Assembly: GCF_017310015.1 (NCBI RefSeq)
Contig: NZ_CP022297.1
Span: 1,922,001-1,986,000 of the forward strand
Origin: Marinobacterium iners
GTDB lineage: Bacteria > Pseudomonadota > Gammaproteobacteria > Pseudomonadales > Balneatricaceae
Reading direction: 5' to 3'
DNA: 64,000 bases
In this document: positions 37,369-45,996 of the stretch, in pieces
Layout of the letters: the number at the start of each line of letters is the position of its first letter
How positions within the stretch are numbered: position 1 is the first letter of the stretch
Notes under the pieces: model-generated
What the model was told of the DNA's origin: nothing
Databases searched by the model: none
What the model saw: the letters and a program-made list of their open reading frames with translations, nothing else
Made by a program: the position numbers and the translations under genes

Positions 37369-38502
37369 TTAAGCAACCAATTGGAGATTAGGACGGGCGT
37401 CCGCGTGGCGGTACCAGCTCGGGGCAGATACCTCCTGAACTTCAACTTTCTTGGCCTTGACGATATAAACCGGACTGAACCGGCTGATATCGCAAGCGTG
37501 AGCAATGTCGATACCAATGTTTCGCAACCGTGCACGGTGGGTTTGAACCTGTGACTTCTGAAGATCAAAACGCTGACCATGCATCCACTGGATGGCATAC
37601 ATGGCCGTGGTATTGGCGGCTCGGGTGGTCTCGACAGTGCCTGAACTGATCAGGCGTTCAGAAATGCTTTCGAGGGTCATGGCTTCTACCTGCAAACGGC
37701 TATCAATGGACACAAACTCAGACTGCAACGGCTGGAATATCGACTGATCAAACAACCCCCAGTAACGGGCATTCATGCGTGTTAACTGGCGGCCTTTGAT
37801 CTTCTGTTCAAAGCGGACAATGCCGTTTTCAGAACAGAAACGGATCACATCACGGACATACTCAACTTCAGTACTTTCAGGGCCGTATTTTCTGAGGACT
37901 TTGGGGAGCAAATGGAGGCCCAGCTCGTGGGCCTTGTCGTAGACACTGGGGTAAATCAAGTTGGCTGCACCCTTCTTGGACAGCCAGTCAACGGTCTTAC
38001 CGTTGGTGTGTAAACGAGGGACAGAGTTACGGTAGTTCAGCGTTGACAAGCCTTTCAGGTAGTCATCTGAACACCCCTCACCTGCGGCGCGGTTCGTGGT
38101 GGTGTGGACCTCCTTCAGAACCGCGCCGTCCGTCATCTGACGGAGTTTTGCAGAACCGGAAACCTTATCTGTCATGTGCCATACCTTCGTACACTTGGTG
38201 AACTCAGGCAGGCCCAGCGAACGAAGAACACGGTTATAAACCGCCACACATTCGTCCAGGGACTTAAGACCAAACAGATTATCGAGACGACCATACCGGG
38301 AGGGATTACCGGAGACAGTCAGGCGGTTGCCGGAAATGCGAATCTTGATCGAAGTGCAAAAAGAACCTTCATGCTGCCACGCTGGCTGACAAATCGCCCC
38401 GCCCTCGCCTGTCGCGGTATCAATGTTCTGATACGCACGATCAGCGACGAGCGGGAGCTCAAAGTCAAAATCTTGGTAGATTTCTAGCCAGTCAAAGAAC
38501 AC
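37369..38502 (-). CDS. Rolling-circle replication initiator, copy 2
   Basis: Identical 377-residue product to the gene at 31197-32330, with the same GTG start. Confidence 0.9.
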   Translation of the reverse strand: MFFDWLEIYQDFDFELPLVADRAYQNIDTATGEGGAICQPAWQHEGSFCTSIKIRISGNRLTVSGNPSRYGRLDNLFGLKSLDECVAVYNRVLRSLGLPEFTKCTKVWHMTDKVSGSAKLRQMTDGAVLKEVHTTTNRAAGEGCSDDYLKGLSTLNYRNSVPRLHTNGKTVDWLSKKGAANLIYPSVYDKAHELGLHLLPKVLRKYGPESTEVEYVRDVIRFCSENGIVRFEQKIKGRQLTRMNARYWGLFDQSIFQPLQSEFVSIDSRLQVEAMTLESISERLISSGTVETTRAANTTAMYAIQWMHGQRFDLQKSQVQTHRARLRNIGIDIAHACDISRFSPVYIVKAKKVEVQEVSAPSWYRHADARPNLQLVA

Positions 38503-38621
38503 AAAAAAGTCCCTTTATGTACACATGTGCAATTTCAATGCGTCATATATACAACCAACAAACATACATGTCAAATAAAGACGTAGAATCATGCCTATAT
38601 GCAACAGGAGATCACGGAATC
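38503..38621. promoter_or_regulatory. Divergent promoter/operator region, copy 2
   Basis: Same sequence as 32331-32449. Confidence 0.5.
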
Positions 38622-38945
38622 ATGCATATAGGTGAAAACCTCAAGAACATTCGTAAAAAAATGAAAATGTCTCAGAAGGAACTGGCAGAGGCGTCAGGGA
38701 TAAGCTCTGCACAGATATCGAGAATAGAAAAAGGAGACCAGAAGAACCCACAACTAGAAACGGTTGTATCGCTGGCAACCAACCTAGGGGTATCACTGGA
38801 AGAACTGGTATTTGGGGAGAAAAGCCCTAACGAAATCAACTACTTAATGAAAGCAGTTGACGAAATGGAAACCGAAGAAAAGGAATTCATAAAGAGACTG
38901 ATAAAAACATGCGTGATAACAAGCCAGAGTAAACGGCTAGAGTAA
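38622..38945 (+). CDS. XRE/Cro-type phage repressor, copy 2
   Basis: Identical 107-residue product to the gene at 32450-32773. Confidence 0.88.
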   Translation: MHIGENLKNIRKKMKMSQKELAEASGISSAQISRIEKGDQKNPQLETVVSLATNLGVSLEELVFGEKSPNEINYLMKAVDEMETEEKEFIKRLIKTCVITSQSKRLE

Positions 38946-38947
38946 GG

Positions 38948-38996
38948 TTTACCCCGGGAAACCGGGGTAAAGTTCGGGTGTCACTGGAACCCGAAC
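38948..38996. other. Twin hairpins, candidate origin or terminator, copy 2
   Basis: Same two stem-loops as at 32776-32824. Confidence 0.5.
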
Positions 38997-39017
38997 GCCT
39001 CCGGCGTCAGATCAGCA

Positions 39018-39218
39018 TCACAAGGCGCGCATCGCTTCAACCACCGCGACCTCTTCCGGCGTCAGCCACATCTGCACCTCGCCCCGCGCCCTGCGCCGCT
39101 CGCGCTCGGCTTGCTTGCGTTCAGCCGCTGACATGGCACCGCTTTTAAGATTCGGCTTGCGGCCCCGCCGCTCAAGCGGCAAGGGGCGGGTCTGTTTGTC
39201 CAGGTTATCGCGTGCCAT
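39018..39218 (-). CDS. Small basic accessory protein, copy 2
   Basis: Identical 66-residue product to the gene at 32846-33046. Confidence 0.65.
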   Translation of the reverse strand: MARDNLDKQTRPLPLERRGRKPNLKSGAMSAAERKQAERERRRARGEVQMWLTPEEVAVVEAMRAL

Positions 39219-39577
39219 TACCGGTATACCTCGCGGCCTAGTATGTGGCCGTGGTGATCTAACTCCATGTTTGCCGCGGTTATGTAGTCAAGCACTTTGC
39301 CAAGCTCTGCATCCGTCTTGTCGCCTGTGTACACGTAACCGGTCAGCACACGCGCAAAGCGTATGTTATGCATCACGTCATCCAGCATGTTGTTAAACCA
39401 CTGCGACCCGTCGTCGTGCGGTGTAATAAGCCGCAGCACATTAGCCAGTGCATCCAACGCTTTGCCAAGCTCAGCATCCGATTTTTGACCTGTATACACC
39501 GCACGCACAACAGAGCTTGCCGCCGCCGTTTCGCGCATTACGTCCACGGCCATTTTTGCGTAGGTTTTTGCGTCCAT
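39218..39577 (-). CDS. Accessory protein with internal repeat, copy 2
   Basis: Identical 119-residue product to the gene at 33046-33405, with the same twin palindromes upstream (39596-39606 and 39649-39659). Confidence 0.7.
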   Translation of the reverse strand: MDAKTYAKMAVDVMRETAAASSVVRAVYTGQKSDAELGKALDALANVLRLITPHDDGSQWFNNMLDDVMHNIRFARVLTGYVYTGDKTDAELGKVLDYITAANMELDHHGHILGREVYR

Positions 39578-39684
39578 TGCCTTTTCCTCAATTTCGTGAC
39601 TGTCACTAAATAATATACCCGCACCGGCACCAATGCAAGCATTAATTTGTGATTGTCACGATAAAAAAATAAGGAATAAGGCCT

Positions 39685-39783
39685 CGCATAATGCGCGTTA
39701 TGTGACGGGTCGCCCAGCTGCGGCGGGCCGTGAGATTGTGCCCGCCGCCCCCTAAACATAACGCATTGACCATTATACGAAGT
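39685..39783. other. Hybrid Xer site between copy 2 and the third prophage
   Basis: The phage inverted half-sites recur (39685-39703 and ACATAACGC at 39756-39764), but the XerC arm on the right is TTATACGAAGT (39773-39783), which belongs to the third prophage. The non-canonical 11-base centre makes this a poor double-stranded XerCD substrate, as expected for the right end left by hairpin-type integration. Confidence 0.75.
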
Positions 39784-39923
39784 ACCATAATCAGACAGTT
39801 TCAGCGCTTCCAGATCAATCAGCACTCACTCACAGCACCGCTAGACCCCCTCAGAACCCATCCATACGATCCCCAATGCTCAATGAAGAGCATGAAAAAC
39901 TTTCAAGATAAAGGATCGAAAAA

Positions 39924-40238
39924 ATGAACCCCAATAATGTGGTCTATCTCCGAAAGCTGCACTTCCATAGCCGATGCGGTCGCTATTGCGCATTCCTGAC
40001 CCATGTAGACCTGATGCGACTGTTGAGCGTGTCACGACCCACAGCCTACAGGATCATGCAGAACCAGCGAATGAGCGCCGTTCAGCGTGAAATTCTTGAA
40101 CTGAAACTATTTGGGCTCATACCTGGCTGGGACGGTTGGCGAATTGGCCCGAATGAACTCTATGACCCTACCGGCTACCGATACAGCATTGGCGACATCA
40201 TGAGCCTACCACTTTTGAAATCAATCAAACTCGGTTAG
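39924..40238 (+). CDS. Small phage protein (DUF3653-like)
   Basis: This 104-residue protein (HVDLMRLLSVSRPTAYRIMQ; LELKLFGLIPGWDGWRIGPN) contains a helix-turn-helix-like stretch and a tryptophan-rich C-terminal half. It resembles small proteins found near the ends of other inoviruses. A DNA-binding role is likely but unproven. It is transcribed against the structural genes. Confidence 0.7.
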   Translation: MNPNNVVYLRKLHFHSRCGRYCAFLTHVDLMRLLSVSRPTAYRIMQNQRMSAVQREILELKLFGLIPGWDGWRIGPNELYDPTGYRYSIGDIMSLPLLKSIKLG

Positions 40239-40718
40239 TCGAGATCAGCCAGACCGGCAGAGCCTGAAGGTTTGGAGACTTTACCCCCCTATTAGTATAT
40301 GGGGGTAATAAGGGTTTTCCCTTACCGCGGCAGCATACCCAAACACCCAAAAGCGGTTGATCAGTGCGCGGGGCCGCCGGAGGCAGAACGGCAGGCACGG
40401 CGGACGCGGACCGGGAGCCGTGCCGGGTATGGTGTCGTGGACGCTGGGCGCAATGCGATAGACAAGGAAAGGCCAAGGTATCGGCGGTGATAGACCAGCA
40501 CACTGACCAAGCGGTATCATGCCGCCTAATATGCCTACGGCATGGGCGCAGTATTATAACTTTGGATTATATCGAAAAATGGCACAATGAATCTGGCATG
40601 GTTTTTTATTTATCATAACATGTTGTTTTTATTGAGTTATTTGTTTGTTTTTGGTGCAACAATAGTTTTTATGCAATTGTCGTGCCTAGAATATTTTTGA
40701 ATAAGCGAGGGAGTGACA
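40239..40718. other. Main intergenic region of the third phage
   Basis: No gene is seen in these 480 bases. Contents: a perfect TTACCCCC / GGGGGTAA hairpin (40281-40308), a GC-rich block with GGCACGG / CCGTGCC (40394-40424), then a sharply AT-rich stretch (about 40545-40700). This is the likely site of the replication origins and packaging signal. Confidence 0.6.
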
Positions 40719-40913
40719 ATGGGACTGGAAAACCGAGATTGGTATAAGGAAGACCGCAAGCGCCGGGACGGCATGACGTTCAAACCAAAAAAAACCGCAT
40801 CCCAATGGAACGCGGCACCCGGTGACCTGGACACGAAGACAATCACGTTATGGCTGTCGCTGGCCGTGAACGTGATGCTGGGACTGGCACTGATATACGT
40901 AACATCTACATAA
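40719..40913 (+). CDS. Small single-helix membrane protein of the third phage
   Basis: This 64-residue protein has a charged N terminus (MGLENRDWYKEDRKRRDGMT) and a C-terminal membrane helix (TLWLSLAVNVMLGLALIYV). The ATG at 40719 follows GAGGGAG. It overlaps the convergent end of the zot gene by eight bases. Possible roles include superinfection exclusion or assembly; nothing in the sequence decides. Confidence 0.6.
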   Translation: MGLENRDWYKEDRKRRDGMTFKPKKTASQWNAAPGDLDTKTITLWLSLAVNVMLGLALIYVTST

Positions 40914-41850
40914 CAACAGGAGCCGAAGAGGCGGGTCCGGGATCGCCAGAGCTACGTGCCTTCGCTTCTGGCGCTTCCCTGCCCCGCTTCTCATAACCCG
41001 CTGGACTATGGAAATTGAGCGTTGAACCACGAGCATGAATCATACATTGCTCAAATGAGAGTGAATCAACTGTACGCCCGTCTATATCATGGCATCGGCA
41101 CTCGGTTTCCTGAGCCCAGACAACACAGCCATTCAATGGGCGACGGCCACGCGTGACCTCAACAACTAGCGGATCATGACGAACCTCAGCAACCTGGACA
41201 CCGGAAGCAGCCTGAGCACCGTCAGTAACAGTCTCACCCGTGAAAAACGCAAAAGCCTTGTAACCAAGAAACAACATTGCAAATAGAGCAACGACAAGAC
41301 CAAAGGCCGACATTTTTAGCCAACTCGGAAGCGTGGCTTTATGTGTATGCACAGTTGCCGATTTATAGCAGTCAAAGAGGGACTTATCATACCGCCAGAG
41401 AAAATTATCACATGACTCAAGCAGCGATCTCGATTTAGTGTCTATCGTTTCATCACGACGAAACACTTTTACATTGTGCGTACCGTACTGGCGTTGAATG
41501 TGATAGTGACGCCCAACCAAATCCCTTATGTGAGCGTGCAGGAGCCTTTCACGCTGAGTTATAAAAACAAGATCATGACCAGTATGACGATGAACTTCTA
41601 GCGCCTGAATTGCAGGATTTTTTGCGCGACCTTGCCCGTCAGGGCCAAAACGCTGTTGGCACTCATCATAAACGACGACAGACCCGTCGGGTGTTTCTCG
41701 CCAATCCTCAGGCGAAACCTCGACACCATCAATATTAAGGCCATCAATGTCTGCATAAACAGTACGCCCCTGCTCGATAAACTCTTTTATTAGCTTGATA
41801 GCATAGAGCGATTTACCCGAACCCGGAACACCCGTTATTAACGTAATCAT
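40906..41850 (-). CDS. Zot-like assembly ATPase (pI), third phage
   Basis: This 314-residue protein has Walker A GVPGSGKS at residues 7-14, Walker B-like VVVYDECQQRFG (about 58-69) and one membrane helix (FGLVVALFAMLFLGYKAFAFF, about 179-199). It is shorter than, and clearly different from, the Zot of copies 1 and 2. The periplasmic tail has a CVVWAQETECRCHD cysteine cluster. The start overlaps the pVI-like gene. Confidence 0.92.
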   Translation of the reverse strand: MITLITGVPGSGKSLYAIKLIKEFIEQGRTVYADIDGLNIDGVEVSPEDWRETPDGSVVVYDECQQRFGPDGQGRAKNPAIQALEVHRHTGHDLVFITQRERLLHAHIRDLVGRHYHIQRQYGTHNVKVFRRDETIDTKSRSLLESCDNFLWRYDKSLFDCYKSATVHTHKATLPSWLKMSAFGLVVALFAMLFLGYKAFAFFTGETVTDGAQAASGVQVAEVRHDPLVVEVTRGRRPLNGCVVWAQETECRCHDIDGRTVDSLSFEQCMIHARGSTLNFHSPAGYEKRGREAPEAKARSSGDPGPASSAPVVM

Positions 41851-42146
41851 GACGCCCCCTTCCCTTTATATGATAGTCCCATGGACTGAGTTGCCATTAC
41901 TAATGCAACGCGAGTTAAAAGCGCACTACCGATTATAGAAAAAAACTCAGAGATACCGCAGAGCAATGCAAGCTGTAGAGCATCCGCAGGCAGACCATCA
42001 AGCCCATCAATAGCATAATCCAGCGCCTCAGTTATGAGTATATCAAGACCCGAAAATACGACGGCAGTAATACCGGCATGAATCATCCAGCTATTAACAC
42101 CGCCCTTGGCAAAGTTTTCCAGTATTTTAAACAGACCCTTAAGCAT
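41847..42146 (-). CDS. pVI-like minor coat protein (DUF2523-like), third phage
   Basis: This 99-residue membrane protein with two to three helices is coupled to both neighbours (ATGA-type overlap with zot, one-base overlap with the adsorption gene). Position and hydropathy fit pVI. Confidence 0.8.
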   Translation of the reverse strand: MLKGLFKILENFAKGGVNSWMIHAGITAVVFSGLDILITEALDYAIDGLDGLPADALQLALLCGISEFFSIIGSALLTRVALVMATQSMGLSYKGKGAS

Positions 42147-43393
42147 TACGTTCTCCTACTGGCACCCACGATAATAAACGCCGCGATAATACCGGCAATC
42201 ATGAGCAGAATCGGCTTGAAATATGTCGTAGCGCCATAACACGCAGTTTCATAACTGAAAACAATCTGACTACCCATAAACTGAGTCGTTACAGGTGATG
42301 GACAGGAACCAGAACCAAGACCTGAGTTGTAATCTTTTCGCAGGTCATCAACAGTCAAAGTCTCGACAGGGAACTCTTCCGGTTGCATGTCCTCCGGCGT
42401 TTCTTGCGTCCAGTCGATCCAGTCGCAAATCACAGAAGCCCACTCGCAGAACCCGGGCCACTGGGATGATGCAGAAAGGGGCCGTTGTGATGGCGTTGCA
42501 GCCGTATCCTCAGCAGGGTCAGTATTTTCAACCGTAGAAGTGGAACCATCAGGGTTAGTAACAACGATAGTATCAGGCGGATTAAATGTTAAATCAGGAC
42601 TGGTATCAGCAAGATCCCGGAGCCAGTCGCGTATTGCATTTCTGAGCCTATCATTCGGCGAAGGGTTGCCAGACGGCTGCCTAAATAATCCATCTAAAGA
42701 ACCAAGGGGAGCACGTTCAACCCATTTTTTTGCCTCTTCCAAAAAATCCGCGTCAGAAACATCAACTATTGTCGGAATAGTAGATACTGGCAAATCAACG
42801 GGGCAATTTTGAGTAACAATGGATTGAGTATAAGTGTATGTAGGGCCGTGTCTAGTACGCTCCCAAAAGCATTTAATTTGCCCATTTGACATAGCTTCCG
42901 AACCTGATAGAGCGCCTGTACAACGGTAATCTGTACACGGCGCAGTTGAACAAGCTGATTCATATGAGGTTGTGTATTCACCGTCAACAAAAGCACATCC
43001 ATCAATCTGATCAGGATCAGGTAAATCAACAACTTTAGTGACCTGATTAGTTAACTCATCTATTGCCCAACCAGCGCCGCCAACAATCGCACCCAATCCC
43101 GCAACTGCAACAGCAGAACTCGGGTTTTTATTTTTTAAACTATAGAACATAGCCGCGAGATCGTCTGGAGTATAATCAACAGAAACTTTTTTATATCTCG
43201 GAATATGGGAACCTTCGAAACTGGTTTTAACAGCGTAATCAACGCGAATATTAGAACCAACGCGCTTTTTTCCAAGGACGCTGTATGCCTGAAACACAGC
43301 GCTACCAGCCGTAGCGGCACTTATTTGAACAGAATATATCCCGCAGAACATAATACAAAAAGCACAAACCAGCCTGTTAAATCGACCACACAT
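42146..43393 (-). CDS. Adsorption protein (TspB/pIII-like), third phage
   Basis: This 415-residue secreted protein has a signal peptide (LVCAFCIMFCGIYSVQISA), a Val/Tyr-rich N-terminal domain, a Cys-rich centre, a Pro/Asp/Ser/Thr-rich linker (about 245-305) and a C-terminal membrane anchor (PILLMIAGIIAAFIIVG). It resembles the TspB proteins of Neisseria filamentous phages more than the Gly-linker pIII of copies 1 and 2, so the receptor probably differs. Confidence 0.8.
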   Translation of the reverse strand: MCGRFNRLVCAFCIMFCGIYSVQISAATAGSAVFQAYSVLGKKRVGSNIRVDYAVKTSFEGSHIPRYKKVSVDYTPDDLAAMFYSLKNKNPSSAVAVAGLGAIVGGAGWAIDELTNQVTKVVDLPDPDQIDGCAFVDGEYTTSYESACSTAPCTDYRCTGALSGSEAMSNGQIKCFWERTRHGPTYTYTQSIVTQNCPVDLPVSTIPTIVDVSDADFLEEAKKWVERAPLGSLDGLFRQPSGNPSPNDRLRNAIRDWLRDLADTSPDLTFNPPDTIVVTNPDGSTSTVENTDPAEDTAATPSQRPLSASSQWPGFCEWASVICDWIDWTQETPEDMQPEEFPVETLTVDDLRKDYNSGLGSGSCPSPVTTQFMGSQIVFSYETACYGATTYFKPILLMIAGIIAAFIIVGASRRT

Positions 43394-43409
43394 AATCCTC
43401 CCCCCGAAT

Positions 43410-43431
43410 AAAAAAGGGAGCCGAAGCCCCC
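43410..43431 (-). terminator. Central terminator of the third phage
   Basis: On the minus strand GGGGGC-TTCG-GCTCCC (one G-T pair) is followed by T residues, directly after the coat gene. It has the same design as in copies 1 and 2. Confidence 0.88.
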
Positions 43432-43437
43432 TCAGGA

Positions 43438-43566
43438 TCAGGCTGCGCGACGCAGCTTTTTCCAGATTTTGAGCCCAACCTCAACGATCAGACTTGCATT
43501 TGCAATTGCCGCAATTGCGACACCACCCGCGACGATCGCAGCTACCGCTTCTGTAGTATCCATCAT
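43438..43566 (-). CDS. Major coat protein (pVIII-like), third phage
   Basis: This 42-residue protein reads MMDTTEAVAAIVAGGVAIAA, then IANASLIVEVGLKIWKKLRR and AA. Acidic head, hydrophobic centre and basic tail (KIWKKLRR) are diagnostic of inovirus coats. A GGAG site precedes the ATG pair. No sequence relation to the coat of copies 1 and 2 is apparent. Confidence 0.87.
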   Translation of the reverse strand: MMDTTEAVAAIVAGGVAIAAIANASLIVEVGLKIWKKLRRAA

Positions 43567-43585
43567 GGATCTCCTGTTTTTTGGT

Positions 43586-43771
43586 TTATGGAGCTTGTCT
43601 TACCTTTCGAGCAACCCAAGCCAGTGCGAAAAGCCCCAGAACCGCACTGCTGAGTAATCCGGCATCCTGAACGGACAGAGCAGGAATAACCGAGAATTCA
43701 GAAACCGGCACCCACTGACACTGGGACAGGTCAGGCGTACAAACCTGAACAACGTCATTGGGGCCGAGCAT
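43586..43771 (-). CDS. Small membrane or minor coat protein, third phage
   Basis: This 61-residue protein has a Cys pair near the N terminus (VCTPDLSQCQW) and one helix (LLSSAVLGLFALAWVARKV). It lies between the ssDNA-binding and coat genes and its start overlaps the former. It is the counterpart of the 79-residue gene in copies 1 and 2. Confidence 0.72.
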   Translation of the reverse strand: MLGPNDVVQVCTPDLSQCQWVPVSEFSVIPALSVQDAGLLSSAVLGLFALAWVARKVRQAP

Positions 43772-44100
43772 TATTTAGCCTGCGCAGTAGTTGCGGCAGA
43801 TCCCGTCGCACTTGTTTGGGCCTTTGGCGCGGCAGGTACGAAGACCAGCTTTCGCGAGTCGATACCCAGACCCCCGAAGCGATCCACTGCAAGCGCTTGT
43901 TCAACATCAAGCGTGTAATCACCTGGACGCAAGGCATCAGACGGTGAGTTGTGAGCGAGTTCGATTCGCTCAGGGAATCGGGAGCCGTGAAGGAAGACAT
44001 GGGCCTTTTGCTTGAAGAAGCAGAAGTCTTTACCAGTACGGGCCGATGTACCTTTGAATTCGTCAGTTTCAGCACTTTCAACAAACACACGTATAGACAT
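43771..44100 (-). CDS. Phage ssDNA-binding protein (pV-like), third phage
   Basis: This 109-residue protein (FKGTSARTGKDFCFFKQKAH, then VFLHGSRFPERIEL) matches helix-destabilising proteins of Pf- and CTX-type phages, with an Ala/Thr-rich C-terminal tail. It lies 11 bases after the initiator gene. Confidence 0.85.
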   Translation of the reverse strand: MSIRVFVESAETDEFKGTSARTGKDFCFFKQKAHVFLHGSRFPERIELAHNSPSDALRPGDYTLDVEQALAVDRFGGLGIDSRKLVFVPAAPKAQTSATGSAATTAQAK

Positions 44101-44111
44101 GGGTGAATCTC

Positions 44112-45260
44112 CTATTGAACAAGACCGGGCACGGCTACACGCGACAGCGAACGTGGCACAGCATCCCGGATTAACAGATTGATGATTTCGGAATCAGTCA
44201 GACCCGCCGACTGACGCATGACATTGATAACGCCGCCCCCTACTCGCTTCAGGTTTTCGACACTCGCGAGGTATGCAGCCTTTGCAGTGCGTTTGGTTGC
44301 GACAATGTTTCGTTTACAGGGTGACGGTACAGCCGTGACAGGTGAAGACTTGACCATTTCAAGCACTGCGGCCATGTACGGATAGAAACCGGCAAAATAG
44401 CTATCGGGATCAGTGAGGACATGGAGCGATATTTCACGGTTGGAAGACCGAAGCTCTACCTCATGACGAAACCAATTAGGATGCTCCGTTGACTGTAATT
44501 GCAGGCCTTTTTCATACCCGCGATACAACTTGCCACCACCACGAGAGCCAACATAGAACGTGCACCCTTTGGTGTACTCAATTTCTCGCTTGCCCTTTGC
44601 AGGCTTGCCACCAGAGCCGGAAATATCACATTCAGGCGGTTTACCACGAGTGATGAATTTCCCATCAAGAAAGGCTTCACGCGATGCATGGAAGCCACCA
44701 GTTACACCCTCGTAATCATCAAGGGCCACATCGACGCGAGTAAGGTTAACAAAAGGAAGTGAACGCAAAACCCGAGCAACAGTCGACATATCAAGTAGGC
44801 GACACCCCCTGCCGGTAATAGATACATAGCAAGACGCTTGAGAGCCACCAGAAGCAGCCATACCGATAACATGCCCATCAAGAACAAGATCGAAAGAGCG
44901 ACGATAACCAAACACACCCCCTGCCCGTTCGATCAACTGAAAATGCTCTTCCCAGAGGTCACGGGTGGAATACTGACAGTTGGCAAAGATGTCCTTACCA
45001 ACGGTCCAAAAGAAAGTTTTCAGTTCATCCAGTGCCGCGAACTCAAGCCAATGCACATCAAGCGGATCACCGACTGATTCACGGTACTTGATGAATTGAG
45101 ACATGGTTTTGACCGGCTTGGCCTCTTCACTATCTGGATCAACGAATTGGCCGGAGCTGGCAAGGGTGCGCATTGGTGCAAGCTCTGACGGACACCATGT
45201 AAACGACAGGTAATCAATGATGCACAGTGGCTGCTGTACTGGCGTAGGTGGCAATACCAT
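44112..45260 (-). CDS. Replication initiation factor (PF02486/Rep_trans-like), third phage
   Basis: This 382-residue protein has the family core CTFYVGSRGGGKLYRGYEKG (about residues 229-248) followed by WFRHEVELRSSNREI, and an N-terminal IDYLSFTW strand. This is the CTXphi RstA-like initiator type, different from the gene II/X initiator of copies 1 and 2. The start overlaps the stop of the upstream 65-residue gene (TGATG). Confidence 0.9.
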   Translation of the reverse strand: MVLPPTPVQQPLCIIDYLSFTWCPSELAPMRTLASSGQFVDPDSEEAKPVKTMSQFIKYRESVGDPLDVHWLEFAALDELKTFFWTVGKDIFANCQYSTRDLWEEHFQLIERAGGVFGYRRSFDLVLDGHVIGMAASGGSQASCYVSITGRGCRLLDMSTVARVLRSLPFVNLTRVDVALDDYEGVTGGFHASREAFLDGKFITRGKPPECDISGSGGKPAKGKREIEYTKGCTFYVGSRGGGKLYRGYEKGLQLQSTEHPNWFRHEVELRSSNREISLHVLTDPDSYFAGFYPYMAAVLEMVKSSPVTAVPSPCKRNIVATKRTAKAAYLASVENLKRVGGGVINVMRQSAGLTDSEIINLLIRDAVPRSLSRVAVPGLVQ

Positions 45261-45457
45261 CAGAAGAACGCCCCCGAATCGTACAGTTCAGACCAGTTAT
45301 CCGGTGTCACTTCGATCAGGAGTGCGGAGCCGTCCGGGACAGCGTCAGCAATGAACAGGCCCATTTCAGACTCAGAGGAGAATTCACGGATAACGCCCCT
45401 ATCCATCAGATAGAAGGTTCCATGTATTTCCTCAAAGTAGAAGATGGGCGCAGACAT
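45260..45457 (-). CDS. Small acidic phage protein
   Basis: This 65-residue acidic protein (MSAPIFYFEEIHGTFYLMDR) is the third of three tightly coupled small genes before the initiator. No family is recognised. Confidence 0.6.
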   Translation of the reverse strand: MSAPIFYFEEIHGTFYLMDRGVIREFSSESEMGLFIADAVPDGSALLIEVTPDNWSELYDSGAFF

Positions 45458-45667
45458 TCAGAAGCCCTCAACCGGAAAATTGAGGTTGTCGGAAGGTTCA
45501 GAAACTTGTTCCGTATCCAGCAACGGCATTTCATGCTGACAGCCGCAGGTCTGGCACATGAAAAGGATCAGCTCAGGGTTGACCTTTGGATATAAACCGA
45601 CGGAATACAGATCACCGCCACAGTCGAGGCAGCCGCCGGGAAGCTTGATATCTGATTTAGTGGCCAT
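45458..45667 (-). CDS. Small zinc-ribbon phage protein
   Basis: This 69-residue protein has two Cys pairs, CLDCGG (residues about 13-18) and CQTCGC (about 38-43), spaced as in a zinc ribbon. A role in replication or transcription control is plausible from position. It is flush with both neighbours. Confidence 0.68.
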   Translation of the reverse strand: MATKSDIKLPGGCLDCGGDLYSVGLYPKVNPELILFMCQTCGCQHEMPLLDTEQVSEPSDNLNFPVEGF

Positions 45668-45861
45668 TATGCGTTCACCTGATCTTCATACAGACCAATG
45701 AAAAGAACAGTGAAACGGTACTCAGCATGTTCCTTGCGACGAATCAGGTCGGTGATCTGCTCAGCAGGCATGCTGTTGAAATCGGCATTCAGATATTCAG
45801 CCATCAATGAACGATAGTCTTCAGCAGCTTTGATAGCCGTGGAATCGAGTGTGATGTTCAT
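45667..45861 (-). CDS. Small helical early phage protein
   Basis: This 64-residue helical protein (MNITLDSTAIKAAEDYRSLM) is the first gene of the rightmost minus-strand operon, just after the operator. The ATG at 45861 has GGGG nine bases upstream; the frame is open nine codons further up. Confidence 0.62.
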   Translation of the reverse strand: MNITLDSTAIKAAEDYRSLMAEYLNADFNSMPAEQITDLIRRKEHAEYRFTVLFIGLYEDQVNA

Positions 45862-45890
45862 TCCGTGAATCCCCTGTTGTGTTATCAACG

Positions 45891-45940
45891 TGTAGACATA
45901 GGCTAGGACGGAAGGAACCCAATGTCTACAGGTGTAGACA
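45891..45940. promoter_or_regulatory. Operator of the third phage repressor
   Basis: A perfect inverted repeat TGTCTACA-GG-TGTAGACA (45923-45940) and an extra half-site TGTAGACA (45891-45898) lie between the early operon and the divergent repressor gene. The half-site spacing of 42 bases suggests cooperative binding. Confidence 0.75.
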
Positions 45941-45996
45941 TGTTACAAAGCGAAAACATCGACTAGCATTAAGAAAATTCAAGAATTGGAGGCGTT

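Larger units (their letters stand above)
33601..39772 (-). mobile_element. Filamentous prophage copy 2 (6,172 bp, identical to copy 1)
   Basis: Every gene and intergenic feature of copy 1 recurs at +6,172 with no difference seen in the translated genes or in the DNA compared by eye. The left boundary is the intact attP; the right boundary abuts the third prophage. Tandem identical copies allow rolling-circle production of viral DNA without excision, as in CTXphi arrays. Confidence 0.95.

Noticed and set aside
39773..39783. loxP-like half-site TTATACGAAGT
   Set aside because: It resembles a lox arm, but position, partner sequence and the array of XerC/XerD arms fit a Xer half-site, and no Cre-like gene is present.
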